Shown here in pieces: positions 24,333-32,848 of a stretch of 33,657 nucleotides of DNA. Source of the stretch: Alphaproteobacteria bacterium (GTDB lineage: Bacteria > Pseudomonadota > Alphaproteobacteria > Paracaedibacterales > VGCI01). The position numbers were made by a program, and so were the translations under genes. The DNA lies in NCBI GenBank assembly GCA_019746225.1, contig JAIESE010000066.1, forward strand, positions 1 to 33,657, read 5' to 3'. Numbering within the stretch: the first letter of the stretch is position 1; each line of letters starts with the position of its first letter. Under the pieces are notes generated by a model, which was not told the DNA's origin, did not search any database, and was given only the letters and a program-made list of their open reading frames with translations.

Positions 24333-25388
24333 ATGTCGACTCCCTCAGCCCATCATTCTACAGACGTCGTCATTATTGGCGCTGGCCCGACCGGTTTGTT
24401 TGCCGTGTTTGAGTGTGGCATGCTGAAGTTGATTTGCCATGTCATTGATGCGCTGGATATGATTGGCGGTCAATGTGCAGCCCTTTACCCCGAAAAGCCT
24501 ATTTACGACATTCCCGCTCACCCACAAATCACCGGTGAAGAACTGATCGATAATTTGCGCCAGCAAATTGAGCCGTTCAACCCGACCTATCACCTCGGCC
24601 AACAAGTCACAAACATCACTCCGGATGACGATGCCGGCAAAAGCTGGATTATTGAAACGTCTAAGGGCACCCGAATTCGCACGCGCACCATCATTATTGC
24701 CGCCGGCGTTGGCGCCTTTGGCCCGAATCGCCCGCCGTTGCCAGGTATTGAAGCCTTTGAAGGAACGAGCGTTCATTATTATGTGGGCTCCCGCGAATCT
24801 TATCGCGATAAAAATATTGTTATTGCCGGTGGCGGAGATTCTGCGGTTGATTGGGCCATTTCGTTAAGTGAAGTGGCGTCCCGCGTTTCTGTTGTGCATC
24901 GCCGTCCCAAATTCCGGGCAGCGCCTGAGAGTGAAGCCCGTCTCAAAGCCCTTGCGGATGCGGGTGTTATTGATATGGTTATTCCTTATCAACTCCATGG
25001 TTTAAGAGGAGAAAATGGACAGCTTTCAAAAGTGATCGTGCAATCTCTCGAAGGCGACACCAAAGAGCTCAACGCTGACGTACTGCTTCCCTTTTTTGGT
25101 TTGTCCATGAACTTAGGGCCTATTGCCGAATGGGGCCTTAACCTTGATAATCATCATATCACCATTGATCCCGCAACGGGCGCAACCAACCGCCCTGGCA
25201 TCTATGCCATCGGCGACATTGCAACCTATCCTCATAAATTGAAGCTGATTTTGAATGGCTTTGCAGAAGGCGCTCAAAGTGCCCATGCGATTCGCCGATT
25301 CCTCTATCCCGAAGAAGTCTTACACTTCGAATATTCCACCACAAAAGGCCTGCCTATGGCAGCAAAAGAGGCTGCGACAGCGGCGTAA
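24333..25388 (+). CDS. Ferredoxin/flavodoxin-NADP reductase, TrxR-like type
   Basis: The 351-residue flavoprotein moves electrons between NADPH and ferredoxin or flavodoxin. The FAD-binding 'VVIIGAGPTGLFAVFECGML' (residues 12-31), 'DMIGGQCAALYPEKPIYDIP' (42-61, typical of this FNR class) and the NADPH-binding 'IAGGGDSAVDWA' (about 164-175) are present. The C-terminal 'YAIGDIATYPHKLKLILNGFAEGAQSAHAIR' completes the family pattern. The redox CxxC of thioredoxin reductases is missing after the second dinucleotide motif, which separates it from TrxB and fits YumC-type FNR. It follows rpsT closely and converges on the DivL-like kinase gene with a 33-base gap and no obvious terminator. Confidence 0.9.
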   Translation: MSTPSAHHSTDVVIIGAGPTGLFAVFECGMLKLICHVIDALDMIGGQCAALYPEKPIYDIPAHPQITGEELIDNLRQQIEPFNPTYHLGQQVTNITPDDDAGKSWIIETSKGTRIRTRTIIIAAGVGAFGPNRPPLPGIEAFEGTSVHYYVGSRESYRDKNIVIAGGGDSAVDWAISLSEVASRVSVVHRRPKFRAAPESEARLKALADAGVIDMVIPYQLHGLRGENGQLSKVIVQSLEGDTKELNADVLLPFFGLSMNLGPIAEWGLNLDNHHITIDPATGATNRPGIYAIGDIATYPHKLKLILNGFAEGAQSAHAIRRFLYPEEVLHFEYSTTKGLPMAAKEAATAA

Positions 25389-25421
25389 AGGGGTATGAAC
25401 CTTGGCTTTGCGGTCATTTCC

Positions 25422-27836
25422 TTATGAATTCACATCCCTTTCATCCCCACCCTCCACTAAGGGTACCGTGCAGGTAATAGTCGTCCCAACCCCTTGGGTG
25501 GAGTCAATGTTAATGTCACCTCCATGGAGCTCAATGAGGCTCTTCACAAGGGAAAGCCCAAGTCCAGCGCCGATGTTTTTTGACTTCGGATAGTTGGGGC
25601 CTCTCTCAAAAAGTTTAAAGATGCGGGCGCGATCTTCATCGCTGATGCCAACGCCGGTGTCATGAACGGACAAGCAAAGCTCTTTGCCTCCATTGAGATC
25701 TCCCTGATCTTTTGTGAAAGCTTTGAGTTCAATACGACCACCAGAAGGCGTATATTTAATGGCGTTACTTAAAAGATTGAAGACCGCTTGTTTCAAGCGA
25801 CGTTCATCTCCCACGAAAGTTTGAATCTCCGACTCATTTTTGTGAGAAATCTCCAGCCCCTGATCATGGGAGCGGTTATACACCAATCCCACAACACTGG
25901 ACAAAAATGTGTCGAGATTCACCGGCTGTTGGGTCAGCGTCATTTGCCCTGCCTCAATGCTGGCCAAATCCAAGATGTCATTGATGAGCGCCAACAACCG
26001 CTGCGCTGAATCCACAATCCCGCGACAATAATCGAGCTGTCGCTCGTTCAAATTTCCAAAGTACTGGTTGATGAGAATCTCAGAAAATCCAATGACCGTA
26101 TTCAAGGGCGCCCGAAGTTCATAAGACACATGGGATAAGAAGTCTGACTTAATCCGATCCGCTTGCTCCAGTGCTTGGTTGCGCTCTTGCAAGGCTTGCT
26201 CAAAACGCCAACGATCAGAAACATCAATGAAACTGAGCAGATGCGAACCATCCGGCAACGGAACATAGGCATACTGGATCATCGTTTTATCTGCCCGACT
26301 GAAACGACCCGTTTTAGGTACCCGATGGTTGATAATGGTTAAGAGGCGCGTCTGAAACTCATGCCATTCTTCCTCTTTGGAAAAGGAGGGGCGAATGAGA
26401 GCCAATATCTCGGTGGCATGACGGCCCGCAGTGATATCTTGAGCATTCACCTGCCAGATACGGGCAGCCGCTGGATTGCTGAGACGCAAGCGACTGTCGC
26501 TGCCCAACACAACAATCCCTTCATACAAGTGATCCAGTGTTTCTTTTTGAACCGCAATCAGCGTGTTGTATCGACGCTCCAAGGCTAACTTATCGGTCAC
26601 ATCGTCATACATATATAGGAGTCCCCCCAAAGGATGTGGAGCAATGAGGAGGCGCAATATCTGATCATCCGGTTGGTGAATCAGTTCTTGGATGGGCTGC
26701 AACAACGTTTTAAACAGCTGCAATCGCCCGCGCTTGAAAGCCTGGAAATCTGGATATTCAGGCAATTTACGCCGCTCTCGCATGTCTTGTAAGACATCTG
26801 CAAAGGTCGGTTTCGTGTGAAGCCAGGCCTCTTCATAACCGAACAATTTTGTATAGGCATTGTTAAAGAATTCGAGGCGCGTATCGGCCCCAAATACAGC
26901 AATCGGGGTTGAGAGTTGATGAAGGACTTCTTGGTGTGCTTGAATGTGTTTGGCAAGATCTGCCGCCATTTCCTCCCCATCCGTCAGATCCAGCGCATAG
27001 CCAACGGTGGCGCCTTCCTCATGGGCAACTTCCGTCATTTCAATGAGACGACGGAAACCATCGATGACAATATGTCCTCGCTGACTACTGCTCTGACCTG
27101 TGTTTCGAACCTTAAGGGCAAGATGATGAGGGCTGGTGCTGCGCGATTTTTCAATCAATTCCTTATGATCTTTGGCAACTTGCGCTGGTTCACTCTCTAC
27201 GGCTCCCGCATAAGCTTTATTGCAAAAGATAACTTGGTTCTCAGCATTGCGGTACCACAAGGCCACCGGAACAACGTCGATCATCGCTTGCAGCATTTCG
27301 TGTTCGGCCCTTAAAGATTTGACTTCATCATTTAACCTTTGTGTTTCAAATGCCCGATCCGTAATGTCAATCACGGACAAAACAATCAGCTTTTGATCCT
27401 TTTGTAGGATTCGGATGCCTTCTACTTGCACAAGGGTTTTCTGGTCAAGAAGGGTCAACTTTTCTGTAAAGTTCTCCCCCTTTTCAAGAACTGTGTGAAG
27501 AGCTTGGTCAAGAATAAAAGCTGAGTGGTAATCAAACTGATTAGTGACATCCACAACTTCGATGGGATGTTCAAGATTAAGTCCCAACAACCCTGCAAAA
27601 GACTTCGAACAATGGACACGAGACTCTGATTCCCGCCACCAACAGCGGGCTTCTGGAATCCCTTCCAAAATTTTCCCCAAATCATCTCGCTCTTGGGAAA
27701 TAAGCAGGTGCTGATCATATAAACGACGCATGTAGGTCATCACTGGCAAACCAATGATGCCAAGAATGCCCAAGATGAGCCCAAGCAACTCAAACCAATT
27801 TAAGAGAGGGGAAGTTGTTACAAGCCAATTAATCAC
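25422..27836 (-). CDS. divL: DivL-like PAS-domain sensor kinase with Tyr in the H-box
   Basis: This 804-residue membrane protein has an N-terminal helix (about 12-36) and several PAS-like domains (around 55-160, 185-285, 305-412 and 430-540). The dimerisation domain follows (562-630), then a HATPase domain (675-795) with N box 'NLLSNAIKYTPSGG', G1 'DTGVGIS' and G2 'GAGLGLSLVKSL'. In the H-box, 'FLSHVSYELRAPLNTVIGF', the residue where kinases carry the phospho-histidine is Tyr572. That substitution, with multiple PAS domains and one membrane anchor, is the hallmark of Caulobacter DivL, which controls the CckA-CtrA cell-cycle relay. His569 is three residues earlier and not in the canonical place. 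The start is GTG at 27836 with a weak ribosome site. The DivL name is inferred from motif and architecture. Confidence 0.75.
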   Translation of the reverse strand: MINWLVTTSPLLNWFELLGLILGILGIIGLPVMTYMRRLYDQHLLISQERDDLGKILEGIPEARCWWRESESRVHCSKSFAGLLGLNLEHPIEVVDVTNQFDYHSAFILDQALHTVLEKGENFTEKLTLLDQKTLVQVEGIRILQKDQKLIVLSVIDITDRAFETQRLNDEVKSLRAEHEMLQAMIDVVPVALWYRNAENQVIFCNKAYAGAVESEPAQVAKDHKELIEKSRSTSPHHLALKVRNTGQSSSQRGHIVIDGFRRLIEMTEVAHEEGATVGYALDLTDGEEMAADLAKHIQAHQEVLHQLSTPIAVFGADTRLEFFNNAYTKLFGYEEAWLHTKPTFADVLQDMRERRKLPEYPDFQAFKRGRLQLFKTLLQPIQELIHQPDDQILRLLIAPHPLGGLLYMYDDVTDKLALERRYNTLIAVQKETLDHLYEGIVVLGSDSRLRLSNPAAARIWQVNAQDITAGRHATEILALIRPSFSKEEEWHEFQTRLLTIINHRVPKTGRFSRADKTMIQYAYVPLPDGSHLLSFIDVSDRWRFEQALQERNQALEQADRIKSDFLSHVSYELRAPLNTVIGFSEILINQYFGNLNERQLDYCRGIVDSAQRLLALINDILDLASIEAGQMTLTQQPVNLDTFLSSVVGLVYNRSHDQGLEISHKNESEIQTFVGDERRLKQAVFNLLSNAIKYTPSGGRIELKAFTKDQGDLNGGKELCLSVHDTGVGISDEDRARIFKLFERGPNYPKSKNIGAGLGLSLVKSLIELHGGDINIDSTQGVGTTITCTVPLVEGGDERDVNS

Positions 27837-28188
27837 GAGTGAGACCGCCCTTTGGTTATAAGACCCTGCTTGTTAAAATTTTAGCAGGTATTTTGTAAGT
27901 TCGGAAAGGTAAAAGGGAGGGAGGGATGAGGACAGATATACTATCCAAAGAAAACTCATCTCAGTGTGTTTATAAAACACAACTAATTAAGTCGTCATTG
28001 CAAGCGTTACAAGGCAATCGAGGGGCAAAGGACAACCTATATCATGCATTCTCAAGAGCTCATAGTGAATCTATATCACTCTTGTTGCCCATGGATTGCT
28101 TCTCCCCTCGACCCTAAAGGGTTGCATGGGGGTTTGCAGTGACGATCAAGGGATTTTTCGTGAATAAGGTCATCTAGACTCACCCTAT
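27837..28188. other. Intergenic region with an inverted-repeat element
   Basis: No gene is supported between the divL-like gene and gap. A 63-residue plus-strand frame here lies mostly within the 154-bp inverted-repeat element described separately, has no recognisable motif, and is probably chance. Confidence 0.5.
27992..28145. repeat. 154-bp element with 12-bp inverted ends (MITE/REP-like)
   Basis: The ends TCGTCATTGCAA (27992-28003) and TTGCAGTGACGA (28134-28145) are inverted copies with one mismatch. Inside, GGCAATCGAGGGG (28013-28025) and CCCCTCG (28104-28110) with GGATTGC (28093-28099) extend the inverted character. No transposase is encoded. Ends of the form CGTCATTGC...GCAATCC recall palindromic intergenic repeats common in alphaproteobacteria. 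Copy number elsewhere cannot be judged from this window. Confidence 0.5.
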
Positions 28189-29196
28189 TTAAAGCGTCTT
28201 CCCCATAACAATTGCCACATCACTCATGCGATTAGCAAACCCCCACTCGTTGTCATACCAAGACAGTATTCGGCAGAATTTGTCGCCAATGACTTGAGTT
28301 TGTCCAACATCAAAAATAGAACTTGCGGGATGATGGTTAAAATCGACAGATACAAGAGGCTCTGAGTTTACATCCAGAACGCCTTTGAGTCTGCCATTTG
28401 CAGCTTCGGTCATAAGTAAGTTAATTTCATCAGTGGTAGTCGAGCGTTTCGCCGTAAAAGTAAAATCGATGAGGGAGACATTGGGCGACGGCACTCGAAT
28501 GGCACATCCATCTAGTTTTCCTTGAAGATCTGGCAACACTAACCCTAAGGCTTTGGCAGCCCCTGTTGAGGTCGGTATCATGGACATGGCAGCTGCGCGA
28601 GCCCGATGAAGATCTTTGTGAAGAGTGTCCACCAATCGTTGATCCCCTGTATAGGAATGAATCGTCGTCATATAACCAACATCAATCCCAATCCCTTGAT
28701 GGAGAACATCCGCCACCGGCGCCAGGCAGTTTGTGGTGCACGAGCCATTTGAAACAACCAAGTGCTCGGCCATAATATTGGCATGGTTTACCCCGTAAAC
28801 AACCGTTATATCAGCCCCTACTGCGGGTGCTGAAATCAATACGCGCTTAGCCCCCGCCGTCAGATGCTTTGCGGCTGCACTTCTTTCTGTAAAGAAACCT
28901 GAACATTCCATGACGATATCAACCCCGAGAGACGCCCACGGTAACTTTTCTGGGTTAGGCTCCGCAAACACATTTATGGGGCCAGAGCCGACATCCAAAG
29001 AATCAGCGGACGTTGTCACGGTTCCTGGAAAACGACCATGAACGGAATCATATTTCAGCATGTGGGCATTATCATGAATGGAACCCAAATCATTGATGGC
29101 TACCACATGAATGTCTTTGCGACCACTTTCGACAAGCGCCCGCAAAACCATCCGCCCAATACGTCCAAACCCATTTATTGCAACTTTAATGGCCAT
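28189..29196 (-). CDS. gap: Glyceraldehyde-3-phosphate dehydrogenase, type I
   Basis: GAPDH interconverts glyceraldehyde-3-phosphate and 1,3-bisphosphoglycerate in glycolysis/gluconeogenesis. The NAD-binding 'KVAINGFGRIGR' (residues 4-15), catalytic Cys153 in 'SNGSCTTNCLAP', the downstream His of 'TTIHSYTGDQ', and 'WYDNEWGFANRM' near the C-terminus are intact. The frame is open from an upstream codon at 29229, but the ATG at 29196 has AGAGGA before it and gives the standard 335-residue protein. No other glycolytic gene is adjacent. A promoter is predicted at 29243-29270. With malic enzyme nearby it could work mainly in gluconeogenesis, but that is a guess. Confidence 0.97.
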   Translation of the reverse strand: MAIKVAINGFGRIGRMVLRALVESGRKDIHVVAINDLGSIHDNAHMLKYDSVHGRFPGTVTTSADSLDVGSGPINVFAEPNPEKLPWASLGVDIVMECSGFFTERSAAAKHLTAGAKRVLISAPAVGADITVVYGVNHANIMAEHLVVSNGSCTTNCLAPVADVLHQGIGIDVGYMTTIHSYTGDQRLVDTLHKDLHRARAAAMSMIPTSTGAAKALGLVLPDLQGKLDGCAIRVPSPNVSLIDFTFTAKRSTTTDEINLLMTEAANGRLKGVLDVNSEPLVSVDFNHHPASSIFDVGQTQVIGDKFCRILSWYDNEWGFANRMSDVAIVMGKTL

Positions 29197-29242
29197 CTTA
29201 TTTCCTCTTTTTTTTTCGCTGATACCCACCTCTTTGATGAGG

Positions 29243-29270
29243 ATTATACGCTGGTCACCAATTTACGCAA
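29243..29270 (-). promoter_or_regulatory. Predicted gap promoter
   Basis: On the minus strand TTGCGT (29270-29265) and a perfect TATAAT (29248-29243) are separated by 16 bp. The leader to the gap ATG is about 40 bases. Confidence 0.65.
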
Positions 29271-29375
29271 TACCCCATCCAACAATAACATAAAAGAGGT
29301 TTGTAAAATATTCACATACATATTACTCTTAATCATTGGCTGAATTGTAAATGCTCTTAAGTTGAGGTTTTATCT

Positions 29376-30377
29376 ATGATATCTGTAGAAAATATACTCG
29401 AAAACTCTCAAGTGTACATTAAAAAAGTTCAAGAAGTATTGCCGAGAGCCCTACTTGAATTGGATCGTTTTCTTAGACCCACAATATTGTTTGCAAAGAA
29501 AACTTATGTTTTTATGACTGTAATCGTCTCAAAAATCTTCGATCTTTCGTCACTGACTTTGGGCAAAACATCTGAATTCACAATGAAGGTAATTGAGCAA
29601 GCTTGTGATATATACCAATTTGTCCACCGTAAAATACATGTATGGAAAATTATGTCCGTACGTCACCAATGGTACTCTAATAAGAAAGGGGAACTTTATA
29701 ATCCAAAACTGAAAGCAACCATTTCACCTATCTGGGAATGCACCTGGAATCTTACCCGTTCCAACGAACATTTTGATGGGTTAGAATCCAAAGAGCGTGC
29801 TCAAGACATTGCCTTTAAAAAATGGATGAAAAGCCGTCTCTTGAGAAGGCGATTGGAAGAAAATAATCTTGCCAAAAAGATTCCCATAACGTTAACTCAA
29901 AAAATCGTTGCCAATCAGAAACTCCTGCCCAATAAAATACAACTCCGCAATGCTACCCTCGACGATACCCAAGAGATTTTAAATTTGATGGAACAAATGG
30001 GTTCCCTCACAAACGACCCCCGCTTCGTTGTTCGAATCCAAACTTATGTGGATAAACCAAACCACCACATTTTAGTAGCCACAAAAGGTAAATCAGTGGT
30101 TGGATTCATCGCGTTTGTCATTTATGACCTGTTTTTATCAGAAGGAAAGAGATGTCGAATAGAAGGAATGATTGTTGATGCAAAACAGCATGATTTGAGC
30201 GTGAAGAGAAAATTAATGCAGGCAGCCGAACAGTTTGCTCGTGAAAATAATGGAAAGGTCATCGACATGATCGATGGTACCTGTCGAAAAAGAGACGGTA
30301 GTCACGATTTTTATAAATTCTTGGGCTATAACAATGAAGGCTCTATGTCAAAAATCTATCTGAGAAAAGAATTATAA
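29376..30377 (+). CDS. GNAT-fold acetyltransferase-domain protein with N-terminal extension
   Basis: The C-terminal part (about residues 190-333) looks like a GNAT domain: 'IQLRNATLDDTQEILNLMEQMG', 'HHILVATKGKSVVGFIAFVIYD', 'RCRIEGMIVDAKQHDLSVKRKLMQAAEQFAREN' in place of the acetyl-CoA loop, and 'HDFYKFLGYN' near the end. The usual Q/RxxGxG/A loop is not clean ('KQHDLSVKRKL'), so activity is uncertain. The first 185 residues are a helical, partly hydrophobic region I do not recognise. GAGG lies about nine bases before the ATG. It is convergent with the methyltransferase gene, with eight bases between stops. The substrate is unknown. Confidence 0.7.
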   Translation: MISVENILENSQVYIKKVQEVLPRALLELDRFLRPTILFAKKTYVFMTVIVSKIFDLSSLTLGKTSEFTMKVIEQACDIYQFVHRKIHVWKIMSVRHQWYSNKKGELYNPKLKATISPIWECTWNLTRSNEHFDGLESKERAQDIAFKKWMKSRLLRRRLEENNLAKKIPITLTQKIVANQKLLPNKIQLRNATLDDTQEILNLMEQMGSLTNDPRFVVRIQTYVDKPNHHILVATKGKSVVGFIAFVIYDLFLSEGKRCRIEGMIVDAKQHDLSVKRKLMQAAEQFARENNGKVIDMIDGTCRKRDGSHDFYKFLGYNNEGSMSKIYLRKEL

Positions 30378-30385
30378 GCTCTGTC

Positions 30386-30979
30386 TCAAACCTTGGTCAT
30401 TACCAAAATAAAGTGGGGATAAACCAACTTGCGAATCAAAACAACTTCTTCAATTTGAAAGCCCATATCTTGACACCAAGAACGACACTGGGCCATTGAC
30501 TGTTCATGGGGATATTGACGATTCAACAGCAAGTCATGGAGCTTATTGAAAACGACAAGGGGACTCGAAGCATCAATGTCTTTTAGAACAAATCGCGCCC
30601 CTTTGCGCATTTTGGTATATATCTTCTTTAAAAACTCGGCTTGATTGTCTGGGGGAATATGATGCAAAACATCATTCAAATAAATGATATCGTATTGATC
30701 CCAGCCACCCAAGGTCAACGGATCTCCATTAAAATGACTAATTTTAACGTCCTTAATTTTCTTCTTCGCCAATACAATTTTTGCCTTCTTAACAACATCC
30801 AGGGAAATCTCAAACCCTTTCAAGATTTTTCCTGTGCCAGAGAGTTCAACCAGAAATATTCCAAGACCACATCCAATGTCCAAAACACAAGGATAAGGAG
30901 CAGCAAGCTGAATCAATGCCTCTTGCGGCATGATCCAATGACGAAATTTAACCTTCACGCGGTCCAAAAAACTCAACAT
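30386..30979 (-). CDS. Class I SAM-dependent methyltransferase
   Basis: The 197-residue protein has the Rossmann-fold SAM-binding motif I 'VLDIGCGLG' (residues 32-40), an acidic motif II region ('GFEISLDVV'), and 'YDIIYLNDVLHHIP' followed by 'LKKIYTKMRKGARFVLKDID', typical of small-molecule or lipid methyltransferases. It begins three bases after the stop of the polytopic membrane protein, so it is almost certainly co-transcribed with it and with the UbiA-family gene. This context suggests methylation of a lipid-linked sugar, glycan or isoprenoid, but the acceptor is not identifiable. Confidence 0.8.
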   Translation of the reverse strand: MLSFLDRVKVKFRHWIMPQEALIQLAAPYPCVLDIGCGLGIFLVELSGTGKILKGFEISLDVVKKAKIVLAKKKIKDVKISHFNGDPLTLGGWDQYDIIYLNDVLHHIPPDNQAEFLKKIYTKMRKGARFVLKDIDASSPLVVFNKLHDLLLNRQYPHEQSMAQCRSWCQDMGFQIEEVVLIRKLVYPHFILVMTKV

Positions 30980-30982
30980 ATT

Positions 30983-32848
30983 TTAAGACACCCCCATCTC
31001 TTTAGCACGAAACCGCTGTATTTGACTAAGGCCCAGAACCAAAGCTATCGTCATATACGGGTTGAGATAACGAAGATCTGGCCAACAGAAGAAGTGAACT
31101 GAAATGCCCCCAAAGGTTGCGAGTGCAATCACTCGAACCACAGATGAATGTCCTTTAACGCTTAAGTAAAGACATCCCAACCAAGCGATTCCATAATGAA
31201 TAGTCCCTTGAAAATGTTCCGAGAAGCGTGCCGATTCTTGAAAGGACTCGTTCAACCCGAAAAGATAGCTTATCGCTTGATAGTATAAAATTGGAGAAAG
31301 AGGTAAATTTTCTGGGATTTGGGATGCCTTTGAAAGCAGGAGAAACTCTCCTCCCAAAATATTATGGATGGGGATCAAAAGTATAGGGCTCAAACCAAAC
31401 AACATCATAAATCGAGACATCCAAGGCATAGGGGAAAATGTCGTTGTAAAAAGATGGAGGGCTGCAAGAATCCCAACGAAGATAGCCAGATTTGGTCGTA
31501 TTGACATGCTGATTGTCAGAAGGAAAAAGGCAACGAACCCCCACCCTACATTTTGAATACGTTTTATTAACAGTGTGAGAGAAATAAAGAGTAAAGCGTA
31601 AGCGACCCCCTCTCCATAGAGATCTAGCATAGAGTTGACGTACAACTTAAGACTCAGTCCTATCCAGTTAAACAAGGAGACAAAAGTCAAAAGGGTTAAG
31701 GTAACTGCGACAATGCGCTTTAAAAATAAAGAAAAGAATCTATAGAAAATAAGGGGCACAAAAGTAAGCAGGCAAAATTGGAAGATGTAGGCATCTCCAA
31801 AAAGAAGCATTTCGCTAAAACGCACATAGCGCATACCCGGCATAAAATAAAACACGCGTTCTGGAGAGAAGAGCGCTGCCCCCCACTCCCCGACCGCCCA
31901 TTTTTCCAACATCTGATAAGGAAATCCATCATGAATGATGCCATCCATTCCACCTCGCGCAAGGATCCCCCATCGAAACATCTTGGCATGACTAAGCCAT
32001 AACGAAAGGCCAGATAGAAATAACAGGGCTGATTGTATACGAAACTCTAGAGTCGGACGGATTGTGAACAGCCCAAAAAAGAGGAACCCAAGACCAAACA
32101 CGAAACTCGCATATCGAGCGATATCATAAAATTTATAGACAGTCGATTTTTCAAGTCCAATTTTTAGATTATGGAGGCCACCTTCATCCCATTGCCCCCC
32201 GAATCCATAAAGAATGGCTCCTGTATGAATGTCCTGAAGGGATAGAATCATCTTTTGTGCACCCTCAGGAGGCTTTATGGTACCTTGTCGCTTGGAGGGA
32301 AAATCAAGCGTAAAGAATCCTTCAACATTCAAGGTCATCCCCACCATTTGGGGCGTAATCTCATAAGTGACGACAAACGGCAAAGCCTTTCGCACATAGG
32401 GACTTACGAGCGAAAAGAAATTATATTCAGGCCGATTGATCCATCCACTGCGCAAGGACAAAATACCTTCATCAATATCAATGGTTTTCACTAACCGCTT
32501 ATCTTTAAAGCCTTGCCCATAACCATCTGCTGTCTGAGAAAATGGAAGTTTTGAGGGAGCTTTCAAAAATTCCCCCGGTGATATCAGATGTTGCTTCTCA
32601 TCCATTAAGAAACGCGACTGTTCAGGAATCGCAAGCTGAGGCATGAAGTGCCCAAGCCCAAGTAACATAAGCCCGAAGATTGCTAAAATCGGTTTTGCCC
32701 GATCCCGCATAATACCGAACAAAAGCAGATAAGCCACAAGGACACAAAAAATATAATCAATGAGGCCTTCGAAGGGGCGCCCATGCGCCAAATAGATGAC
32801 AAGAAGAAGCAGAATTTTGACGAGAACTTGTTGATTTACCAACCCCAT
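30983..32848 (-). CDS. Polytopic membrane protein, GT-C glycosyltransferase-like
   Basis: About 621 residues if started at the ATG at 32848, which overlaps the upstream UbiA-gene stop by one base (TGATG). The frame continues open upstream to 33016, but that part lies inside the UbiA gene and lacks membrane character. Three helices (about 8-70) are followed by a soluble, probably periplasmic, beta-rich region (about 75-240) and then at least eight more helices. The loop 'DGIIHDGFPYQMLEKWAVGEW' and 'YFMPGMRYVRFSEMLLFGD' resemble the DG...Y and P-G-x-R segments of GT-C enzymes that use polyprenyl-phosphate sugars. No exact family is recognised, and activity is inferred from topology and the UbiA neighbour. 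Confidence 0.65.
   Translation of the reverse strand: MGLVNQQVLVKILLLLVIYLAHGRPFEGLIDYIFCVLVAYLLLFGIMRDRAKPILAIFGLMLLGLGHFMPQLAIPEQSRFLMDEKQHLISPGEFLKAPSKLPFSQTADGYGQGFKDKRLVKTIDIDEGILSLRSGWINRPEYNFFSLVSPYVRKALPFVVTYEITPQMVGMTLNVEGFFTLDFPSKRQGTIKPPEGAQKMILSLQDIHTGAILYGFGGQWDEGGLHNLKIGLEKSTVYKFYDIARYASFVFGLGFLFFGLFTIRPTLEFRIQSALLFLSGLSLWLSHAKMFRWGILARGGMDGIIHDGFPYQMLEKWAVGEWGAALFSPERVFYFMPGMRYVRFSEMLLFGDAYIFQFCLLTFVPLIFYRFFSLFLKRIVAVTLTLLTFVSLFNWIGLSLKLYVNSMLDLYGEGVAYALLFISLTLLIKRIQNVGWGFVAFFLLTISMSIRPNLAIFVGILAALHLFTTTFSPMPWMSRFMMLFGLSPILLIPIHNILGGEFLLLSKASQIPENLPLSPILYYQAISYLFGLNESFQESARFSEHFQGTIHYGIAWLGCLYLSVKGHSSVVRVIALATFGGISVHFFCWPDLRYLNPYMTIALVLGLSQIQRFRAKEMGVS

Noticed and set aside
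27926..28117. 63-residue plus-strand frame in the divL-gap interval
   Set aside because: It mostly overlaps the 154-bp inverted-repeat element and shows no protein-like features.
28189..29229. Longer gap protein from the start at 29229
   Set aside because: The extra 11 residues are not part of GAPDH, and the ATG at 29196 has the ribosome site.
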